A stretch of DNA of 64,000 bases. Source: Bacteroidaceae bacterium (GTDB lineage Bacteria > Bacteroidota > Bacteroidia > Bacteroidales > Bacteroidaceae). Shown one piece after another: positions 57,767 to 64,000 of the stretch. Location of the stretch: positions 1-64,000 of the forward strand of contig JAFZWQ010000012.1 of NCBI GenBank assembly GCA_017617235.1. The letters are read 5' to 3'. The stretch's first letter is position 1. Each line of letters begins with the position of its first letter. The position numbers and the translations under genes are program-made. Under the pieces are notes generated by a model. It searched no databases. It was not told the DNA's origin and saw only the letters and a program-made list of their open reading frames with translations.

Positions 57767-59317
57767 ATGAGTACATACAAACTGCTTTGGGTTGACGACG
57801 AGATTGAATTGCTGAAGGCACATATCCTGTTCCTGCAGAAGAAGGGGTATGAAGTGGACACCGTGACGAATGGCTTCGATGCGCTGGAACAATGTGCACA
57901 GATACCATACGACCTGGTTTTGCTTGATGAGAATATGCCTGGCATCAGCGGATTGGAGACATTGGCTCGTATAAAGGAAATGCGACCGGCAATACCGGTT
58001 GTTATGGTGACTAAGAGCGAGGAAGAGAATATTATGGACCAGGCCATCGGCTCAAAGATTGCAGACTATCTGATAAAACCCGTTAATCCCACGCAGATAT
58101 TGCTGACGCTGAAGAAGAACATCCATCAAAAGGAAATTGTAACGGAAGTATCGCAATCTGGTTACCAGCAGGACTTTGGCAAGATCGGTATGCAGATGGA
58201 CGATGCCCGTACGTTCGCGGATTGGGTGGAGGTGTACAAACGACTGACGTATTGGGAGCAGGAGCTGACGGCTGCCGACAGTCAGATGACCGAAATGCTC
58301 ACTATGCAGAAGAACGAAGCAAACCAGGGATTCGGAAAGTTCATTCGCAAGAACTATATGAATTGGATTGAGGGTAGTGATACACGTCCGCTGATGAGTC
58401 CAGACATCTTCAAAAGCCGTGTGTTCCCAGCCCTGAATAACGGAGAAAAAGTATTCCTGCTCGTGATTGACAACTTCCGTTTCGACCAGTGGAGGATGCT
58501 CTCGGGCGAGATTGCCGACCAGTTCAACATCGAGGAGGATCTGTATTGCAGCATTCTGCCCACGGCCACCCAATATGCACGTAATTCCATATTCTCGGGA
58601 CTGATGCCTAACATCATTGCGCAGATGTTCCCAGAGCTGTGGGTGGACGAGGACAGCGAGGAGGGTAAGAACCTGAATGAAGCCCCGCTCATCAAGACAC
58701 AATTCGACCGATATCGTCGACGGAATACCTTTACCTATCATAAAATAAATGATTCCGTATCGGCAGAGAAACTGGTTCAGCAGTTGCCTTCGTTGGCTGG
58801 CTACGACCTGAATGTCGTGGTGCTGAATTTCATTGATATGCTCAGTCATGCCCGTACGGAGAGTCGTATGGTGCGCGAACTGGCCAATAATGAGGCTGCA
58901 TACCGTAGCATTACGCTCAGTTGGTTCCGCCATTCTGCAGTCAAGGACCTGTTCCGAGCCTTGGCCGCTAGCGACTATACCATTATCCTCACCACCGATC
59001 ATGGTTCCATCCGATGCAATACACCCATTAAGGTGGTGGGTGACAGAAACACAAATACCAATCTGCGATACAAGTTGGGCAAGAATCTGAGTTATAACAC
59101 TAAGGAGGTCTTTGAAATCCGCGACCCGCTGAAGGCTCAGTTGCCTGCGCCGAACCTCAGTACGGCGTACATCTTTGCCCAGGGCGACAGTTTCTTTGCC
59201 TATCCCAATAACTACAACTATTACGTTTCGTACTATAAGAATACGTTCCAGCATGGGGGAATCTCTATGGAGGAGATGCTGATTCCCTTGATTACGTTGC
59301 ACCCGAAAAAAAGATAA
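57767..59317 (+). CDS. porX: Response regulator with PglZ/alkaline-phosphatase-like output, PorX type
   Basis: 516 residues. Receiver domain 1-120: acidic pair D10-D11, phosphoacceptor D54 in VLLDENMPG, and conserved Lys in VTKSEEE. The output is a PglZ domain (~200-510) of the alkaline phosphatase superfamily with [21 protein letters not shown] and [10 protein letters not shown] metal-site motifs. PorX regulates type IX secretion and has been reported as a phosphodiesterase. The gene is 3 bp after porW and 1 bp before tsaE, a compact operon. No porY histidine kinase is in the window. Confidence 0.94.
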   Translation: MSTYKLLWVDDEIELLKAHILFLQKKGYEVDTVTNGFDALEQCAQIPYDLVLLDENMPGISGLETLARIKEMRPAIPVVMVTKSEEENIMDQAIGSKIADYLIKPVNPTQILLTLKKNIHQKEIVTEVSQSGYQQDFGKIGMQMDDARTFADWVEVYKRLTYWEQELTAADSQMTEMLTMQKNEANQGFGKFIRKNYMNWIEGSDTRPLMSPDIFKSRVFPALNNGEKVFLLVIDNFRFDQWRMLSGEIADQFNIEEDLYCSILPTATQYARNSIFSGLMPNIIAQMFPELWVDEDSEEGKNLNEAPLIKTQFDRYRRRNTFTYHKINDSVSAEKLVQQLPSLAGYDLNVVVLNFIDMLSHARTESRMVRELANNEAAYRSITLSWFRHSAVKDLFRALAASDYTIILTTDHGSIRCNTPIKVVGDRNTNTNLRYKLGKNLSYNTKEVFEIRDPLKAQLPAPNLSTAYIFAQGDSFFAYPNNYNYYVSYYKNTFQHGGISMEEMLIPLITLHPKKR

Positions 59318-59318
59318 A

Positions 59319-59750
59319 ATGTCTCAGTGTTTAACATTTACTTTTCAACTATCTGCTATACAGGAGGCTGCCCGTAAGTTCGTTGCAGCCATTGGCAATC
59401 GGACAGTCTTTGCATTCTATGGCGGTATGGGAGCCGGGAAGACCACATTCATCAAGGCCGTTTGTGCCGAGTTGGGTGTGACGGAAGATGTGGTGGCTTC
59501 GCCCACGTTTGCTATTGTCAACGAATACGAATCCTCGGATGGTCCCATCTATCATTTCGACTTCTATCGTTTGAAGAACCTGTCGGAAGCGTACGATATG
59601 GGATGCGAGGATTATTTCTATTCAGGACACTTCTGCTTCCTGGAATGGCCGGAACTGGTGGAACCCATTTTGCCCGAGAACACAGCACGTGTGGAAATAG
59701 AAGAGGGTGAAGATGGAATCCGAATCTTACGAGTAACAACCGATAACTAA
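59319..59750 (+). CDS. tsaE: tRNA threonylcarbamoyladenosine biosynthesis ATPase TsaE
   Basis: 143 residues. The P-loop ATPase of the t6A tRNA-modification complex. Walker A is in [16 protein letters not shown]. Other TsaE marks are [31 protein letters not shown] and [14 protein letters not shown]. Length is typical. It is co-transcribed with porX. Confidence 0.95.
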   Translation: MSQCLTFTFQLSAIQEAARKFVAAIGNRTVFAFYGGMGAGKTTFIKAVCAELGVTEDVVASPTFAIVNEYESSDGPIYHFDFYRLKNLSEAYDMGCEDYFYSGHFCFLEWPELVEPILPENTARVEIEEGEDGIRILRVTTDN

Positions 59751-59761
59751 TACCAACACAT

Positions 59762-60982
59762 ATGGAGATCCTTTTAGCTTGTCTTGTAGGCGTGTTGCCT
59801 GCCGTAGTCTTAGTCTTTTATATCTATCTGATGGATAAGAATCAACGTGAACCTATCCCATGGATATTGAAGGCTGTTTGGTATGGTGTGCTGTGCGCAA
59901 TACCCGCAGTCCTCATAGAGGAAGTGCTGGTGCATGCTCCAATACCTGAGAATACATTGCCACGTGCGCTTTACGATGCTTTTGTGGTAGCAGCCCTTTC
60001 CGAGGAGAGTATGAAGCTGCTGTTCCTGTGGTTGCTGCTGCGCAAGAATCCCTATTTCGACGAACGTATGGATTGCATCGTCTATGCCACTTGTGTGAGT
60101 ATGGGATTTGCGGGGCTCGAGAATATTCTTTATCTGTTGGATAATATGGACGATTTGGCATCCGTAGCCATAACTCGTGCCTTACTCAGTGTGCCCGGAC
60201 ACTTCTTCTTTGGTGTGTTCATGGGCTATTTTATGTCGCTATACTTCTGGGGAAAGTCAGGAAGGCGTAACCAAAACTTGGTGTTAATTCTTTTGGCTCC
60301 TGTTGTCCTTCATGGAATCTATGATGCCTGTCTGATGGCAATGCCTTTGTCAGAGGAAGTGATGGGGCTGGCCCTCATGGTGTTCTTGGCATTAGGCATC
60401 TACGTATGGGTGGGTGGTCACCGGCATATTATGCGTGTGTTGGCTCGTGACAGGAAAGAGGCCTATTTCTCCAATCCCTTGCATAACGAAGGGCAATATA
60501 ATAAGGACGAACGTTATTCAGGCGCGGCAGAGGAACAACCTGCTCCGGATGGTGAAGAACAGGCCACGGTTTCGGATATTTTACAAGCACTGAGAACGGC
60601 CAAAGAAGACGAACCGCAGAATGAGGAACAATATGAGGAGGAAACAGTTGAGTCACCGGCAAATCGGGGTCTTTTCAGTCAGCCTTTCTCTTTCGAAGGT
60701 CGTATCGGCCGCAAGGAATTCATCTATTCTTATCTGATTTATATTGTATGGTATAGAACCATAAAAGTGTTGGGGGACGGTGCTGAAATATCGGAGGGAG
60801 TTGCCGTATTTGTCCTCGTATCCTTCGTCCCGATAATGTGGTTTATAATTGCACAGTGCTGTAAACGCTGTCACGACCTGGGACATTCGGGTTGGTGGCA
60901 GTTGATTCCTTTCTACAGCTTGTTCCTGCTGTTTCAAGAGGGCGACCCCGAACCAAACGAGTATGGTGATGCCGTAAGATAA
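59762..60982 (+). CDS. PrsW-type intramembrane protease fused to a DUF805 membrane domain
   Basis: 406 residues. The N-terminal ~230 residues are a polytopic PrsW-like glutamic/metal protease: EExxK at E81-E82-K85 (ALSEESMKLLF), MGFAGLENILYLL, and the histidine segments VPGHFFFGVFMGY and VVLHGIYDA. An acidic linker (~255-300) leads to a DUF805 domain (FSFEGRIGRKEFIYSYLIYI, CCKRCHDLGHSGWWQLIPFY). PrsW proteases cleave membrane anti-sigma factors; what the DUF805 part adds is unknown. It lies 11 bp after tsaE and ends at a strong terminator. Confidence 0.87.
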   Translation: MEILLACLVGVLPAVVLVFYIYLMDKNQREPIPWILKAVWYGVLCAIPAVLIEEVLVHAPIPENTLPRALYDAFVVAALSEESMKLLFLWLLLRKNPYFDERMDCIVYATCVSMGFAGLENILYLLDNMDDLASVAITRALLSVPGHFFFGVFMGYFMSLYFWGKSGRRNQNLVLILLAPVVLHGIYDACLMAMPLSEEVMGLALMVFLALGIYVWVGGHRHIMRVLARDRKEAYFSNPLHNEGQYNKDERYSGAAEEQPAPDGEEQATVSDILQALRTAKEDEPQNEEQYEEETVESPANRGLFSQPFSFEGRIGRKEFIYSYLIYIVWYRTIKVLGDGAEISEGVAVFVLVSFVPIMWFIIAQCCKRCHDLGHSGWWQLIPFYSLFLLFQEGDPEPNEYGDAVR

Positions 60983-60986
60983 AAAC

Positions 60987-61013
60987 AAAAACGAGGGTTC
61001 TGCCCTCGTTTTT
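60987..61013. terminator. Bidirectional terminator
   Basis: A perfect 11-bp stem AAAAACGAGGG / CCCTCGTTTTT with a TTCTG loop lies 4 bp after the PrsW stop and 25 bp from the end of the convergent gene. Confidence 0.9.
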
Positions 61014-61038
61014 CGTTTGAAAAGGAAAGTGTTCCTGA

Positions 61039-61371
61039 TTACTCTTCCAGACTCTCGGCGTATTCCATTTCGCCTTCGACAATCCATCTTAGGTCTTCGG
61101 CCGAGAAGACTCCTATTCCGTCTTTCTTGGCTTGTTTGGCCATGTATTGTGCGATGGCTTCTACGTCGATGTCAATGTAGCCGTCCTTGTCAGGTTCTGT
61201 TTCCAGAATGCCACTTTCGGTATAGTACTCGACTATGACATCCAGGAAATAGTATAGTTCATCGTCTGTGAACTTATCCTTCAGTTCCTGAGGCAGACTA
61301 TGCTTGATGAATTCAACGGTGCGAGCATCGTCTTCTGCATCTTGCAGCAATTCGTCTTCAAAGTTTGCCAT
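61039..61371 (-). CDS. Conserved acidic protein of unknown function downstream of trxA
   Basis: 110 residues, strongly acidic, with no signal peptide or membrane segment. Visible helices: FEDELLQDAEDDARTVEFIK, DDELYYFLDVIVEYYTES and VEAIAQYMAKQAKKDG, ending in EGEMEYAESLEE. It is 12 bp after trxA and probably co-transcribed with dnaE-trxA. It resembles short unnamed Bacteroidetes proteins; I cannot assign a function. Confidence 0.72.
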   Translation of the reverse strand: MANFEDELLQDAEDDARTVEFIKHSLPQELKDKFTDDELYYFLDVIVEYYTESGILETEPDKDGYIDIDVEAIAQYMAKQAKKDGIGVFSAEDLRWIVEGEMEYAESLEE

Positions 61372-61383
61372 AGGAGTAGGGGA

Positions 61384-61701
61384 TTAAAGGAGTGCGTCGA
61401 TTTGCTGCTGAAGAACGGCTTTTGTCTGTAGGCCTACGAGGCGCTTAACCATTTCGCCTTGGGCATTGAAGAACACGATTGTAGGAATGCTGCTAACTTG
61501 GAACTGCATGGCCAGTTCGTCGTCTTCTTCAACATCGCACTTACCGATGTTTGCCTTTCCTTCGTATTCTGTGGCCAGTTCTTCAATAGTGGGAGCCAGA
61601 CGTTTGCAAGGACCGCACCATGTGGCCCAGAAATCAATCACCAGAGGCTTGCCGCTGGCAAGGAGCTCCTGAAAATTCTCGTTTGAAATGTGTAATGCCA
61701 T
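61384..61701 (-). CDS. trxA: Thioredoxin
   Basis: 105 residues, the standard thioredoxin fold with the active site WATWCGPCKRLAP and the cis-Pro loop VSSIPTIVFF. Cytosolic (no signal peptide). It follows dnaE by 1 bp, so it is in the same transcript, and precedes the small acidic protein. Confidence 0.96.
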   Translation of the reverse strand: MALHISNENFQELLASGKPLVIDFWATWCGPCKRLAPTIEELATEYEGKANIGKCDVEEDDELAMQFQVSSIPTIVFFNAQGEMVKRLVGLQTKAVLQQQIDALL

Positions 61702-61702
61702 A

Positions 61703-64000
61703 TTAACTGATTTTATAGGTTAGTGAATCTTGTTTGTCCAAATAATCAATCAACTCTTTACTCACACTTATCTTGTGCTTCGAGGAGGTGACCTGCAGGT
61801 TAATGTTCTTGTTCGTTTCGCGAATCTGGAAGTTCAGTTGAACCTTCCCAGGATTCTCCTTAGCGAAGTTTGCCAAGGTGAATACCGTATCTTCGTTCAA
61901 ATCTTCCAGCCAGAAGGAAATGGTAAGGTCATGTACCAGTTTGTCTTTGACATTTGCCAGGAAATCAACAGACTCGATACGTAAATCTAATTGCGATGCA
62001 TTATATTGTCGGGGTTGTACGCTAGCGCTGATATAGAGCGAGTTGCCGACATCCATGAAACTGCTCCATTTTGCCCAGTCATTGCCAAATAGAGGTAATT
62101 CTCCGGCTCCTTCATAGTCTTCGATAGTGACGATTCCATAGGGCAGCCCTCTCTTGGAAAGACCTTTCCGAACATTTGTGACAATGCCGCCAAAGTGAAG
62201 TTCCTGTCCAACGAGGTTTGCACGGTCTTCGAGTTCATTGACTCTTACGTTGCATACTTTTTGCATGATGACTGCATACTCGTCCAAAGGATGGGCAGAA
62301 AGGTATATGCCAATCTTCTCTTTTTCCTTATTCAAACGCTCCAAAGTGCTCCATTCTTCGGCTACTGGAATGGATGGGACAGTAATGTCTATAGCATCCA
62401 TATTACCAAAAAGCGAATTTTGTGCCTCTTGCTCTGCTTGCTGGTACTGCATACTGAATTTTACCAGCGTGTCCAAAAATACTTCCCCTTTGTTGTTTAC
62501 TCCAAAGTATTGTTCGCGAGACAATTGATCGGAGAAATCGTCGAAGGCACCACTTAGAGCCAAACTTTCCAGTCCGTTTCGTTTGACAATTCCAATGGGT
62601 ATGCGTTTGGCAAAATCAAAAATATCCTTGTACGGGCCGTGGGCCTCGCGTTCCTTTACAATAGCATCTACGGCATTGAATCCCAAACCGGATATGGCTC
62701 CTAATCCGAAACGAATGTTACCTTCTGGGTCAACGCTGAACTTATGTCGGCTATAGTTGACGTTGGGGCCTAAGGTGGCGATCCCCATATCCTTACATTC
62801 GTTCATGAACTTTGTGACCTCGGCAATATCTTTGGCTCGACTCATTACACCTGCCATGAACTGAGCGGGATAGTTCGCCTTCAAGTAGGCTGTTTGATAT
62901 GCTATCCAAGAATAGCACGTAGCATGACTCTTGTTGAAAGCGTACGAAGCAAACTTCTCCCAATCGGCCCATATTTTCTCCAGTACTTTAGGGTCGTGCC
63001 CATTGGAGGCTCCCTGATTAATGAACTGGGGTTTCATGTGGTCCAGTTTATCCTTCAGTTTCTTACCCATAGCCTTTCGCAGGGTGTCGCTTTCGCCACG
63101 GGTGAAGTTCGCTAATTGACGCGAGAGTAACATGACCTGCTCCTGATATACCGTAATGCCATAGGTGTCCTTTAGATACTTCTCCATACATGGAATGTCG
63201 TATTCCACAGGCTTGCGTCCTTGTTTTCGGTCAATGAAGTCAGGAATGTAATCCATAGGACCTGGACGATAAAGGGCATTCATCGCTATGAGATCCTCGA
63301 AAGTTGAAGGTTGCAGTTCCCTCAGGTATTTTTGCATGCCGGCTGATTCGAACTGGAACGTACCTACAGTTCGGCCATCGCAGTATAGCTGGTAGGTTGC
63401 AGGGTCGTTGATATCCAACTTGTCAACATCTATTTCGATGCCCAAGCTGTCTCGAATGTTCTGTTGGCATTCCTTGATTTGGCTGAGCGTTTTCAAACCC
63501 AGGAAGTCCATTTTAATGAGACCCGTATCTTCGATTACCGATCCTTCGTATTGTGTGCAAAGCAGTTTTTCTCCTGTTTCCTTGTCGTCGGCTGTGCTGA
63601 TAGGCACCCAGTTGCTGACATCGTCGCGACAGATGATAACACCACAGGCATGAACACCCGTATTGCGTACGTTGCCCTCTAACTTCTTGGCGTATCGGAT
63701 GGTATCTGCCAGCACCTTGTTGCTTGAACTTTCGGCTTGTTGCAGTTCTGGTACAATGCTGATGACATTCGGCAAGTTCATCTTCATGGCCTTTCCGTTC
63801 ACTTCCGGCATTCGGTCTGGAATGAGTTTGCAGAGTCTGTTAACTACATCAAGTGGAAGCTGCTCGATACGTGCGACATCTTTTAAAGCCAGTTTCGTGG
63901 CCATGGTGCCGTAGGTGATGATGTGTGCGACCTTCTCTTCTCCGTACTTTTGCGTTACCCATGATAACACTTTGTTGCGTCCGTCATCATCAAAGTCGAC
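61703..64000 (-). CDS. dnaE: DNA polymerase III subunit alpha, C-terminal ~765 residues (5' end outside window)
   Basis: The frame is open to the right edge. It begins within the catalytic motif VDFDDDGRNKVL (the acidic DxD cluster of the C-family palm), then ITYGTMATKLALKDVAR, the finger domain with GVHACGVIIC, the second catalytic region MDFLGLKTLSQIKE, YQEQVMLLSRQLANFTRGES and KSHATCYSWIAYQTAYLKAN. Later come the HhH and OB domains (LGAISGLGFNAVDAI; GGIVTNVRKGLSKRG) and the DnaE-type C-terminus. The visible part lacks the PHP domain. The replicative polymerase is highly expressed and leads the dnaE-trxA transcript. Confidence 0.96.
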   Translation of the reverse strand, partial: VDFDDDGRNKVLSWVTQKYGEEKVAHIITYGTMATKLALKDVARIEQLPLDVVNRLCKLIPDRMPEVNGKAMKMNLPNVISIVPELQQAESSSNKVLADTIRYAKKLEGNVRNTGVHACGVIICRDDVSNWVPISTADDKETGEKLLCTQYEGSVIEDTGLIKMDFLGLKTLSQIKECQQNIRDSLGIEIDVDKLDINDPATYQLYCDGRTVGTFQFESAGMQKYLRELQPSTFEDLIAMNALYRPGPMDYIPDFIDRKQGRKPVEYDIPCMEKYLKDTYGITVYQEQVMLLSRQLANFTRGESDTLRKAMGKKLKDKLDHMKPQFINQGASNGHDPKVLEKIWADWEKFASYAFNKSHATCYSWIAYQTAYLKANYPAQFMAGVMSRAKDIAEVTKFMNECKDMGIATLGPNVNYSRHKFSVDPEGNIRFGLGAISGLGFNAVDAIVKEREAHGPYKDIFDFAKRIPIGIVKRNGLESLALSGAFDDFSDQLSREQYFGVNNKGEVFLDTLVKFSMQYQQAEQEAQNSLFGNMDAIDITVPSIPVAEEWSTLERLNKEKEKIGIYLSAHPLDEYAVIMQKVCNVRVNELEDRANLVGQELHFGGIVTNVRKGLSKRGLPYGIVTIEDYEGAGELPLFGNDWAKWSSFMDVGNSLYISASVQPRQYNASQLDLRIESVDFLANVKDKLVHDLTISFWLEDLNEDTVFTLANFAKENPGKVQLNFQIRETNKNINLQVTSSKHKISVSKELIDYLDKQDSLTYKIS

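Noticed and set aside
54680-57908. Minus-strand frames opposite porW and porX
   Set aside because: Long antisense frames arise from codon bias; no start context, and the plus-strand genes are unambiguous.

Overview
The window looks like chromosomal DNA of a Bacteroidales bacterium, most likely a Prevotella/Segatella-type gut or oral anaerobe. The reasons are: promoters of the Bacteroidetes form TTTG-N19/20-TAnnTTTG; almost no Shine-Dalgarno sequences; many lipoproteins; HU-HIG, BACON, BspA-like LRR and DUF4837 proteins; the type IX secretion regulators PorW and PorX; and MetY/TypA/PepD housekeeping genes of Bacteroidales type. Family names come from reading motifs by eye; no searches were run.

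Layout. 0-2.5 kb: a partial RDD membrane protein, metY and an HU-like gene, the last two divergent around three palindromes phased at exactly 22 bp. 2.6-12.1 kb (+): pepD, a giant alpha-2-macroglobulin-like protein, a DUF4837 lipoprotein and typA/bipA. 12.1-16.2 kb (-): a three-lipoprotein operon made of a duplicated zinc-ribbon protein, a type-1 periplasmic-binding protein, and a second binding-protein fold fused to a legumain-type (C13) cysteine peptidase. 16.4-20.1 kb (+): glf and a PspC/PadR/PspC envelope cluster. 20.1-39.8 kb (-): a run of 15 nearly contiguous genes, argR-GNAT-argG-DUF559-argC, then four secreted or lipid-anchored genes (EEP hydrolase, GH20 hexosaminidase, M60 metallopeptidase, BACON lipoprotein), then argD-proC-unknown-proB-proA-SDR. 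39.8-48 kb: an accessory stretch with a truncated Rha-type regulator, a highly structured RNA leader, a large surface protein with a 58-residue small protein, a REP-associated (RAYT-type) transposase, a transglutaminase-like protein and an Asn/His repeat protein. 48-64 kb: an epimerase, rnr, an LRR surface protein, tRNA-Pro(GGG), aroA, porW-porX-tsaE, a PrsW-DUF805 fusion, trxA and the 3' part of dnaE.

The strongest unexplained theme is repetitive DNA. A GC-rich REP-like palindrome (roughly GACCCC..ACCC followed by CTCCC-GAG-GGGAG) occurs between genes. It also sits in frame inside argC as a 26-codon insertion and in the signal peptide of the macroglobulin, and it flanks a DUF559 endonuclease gene placed between argG and argC. 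A RAYT-type transposase lies in the same window. Separately, several families of short (7-11 bp) tandem repeats fill intergenic gaps and have been absorbed in frame into signal peptides and enzyme loops (DUF4837 protein, PorW, epimerase, RNase R). The second strong candidate is the binding-protein/legumain lipoprotein operon, which suggests an extracytoplasmic ligand-gated protease.
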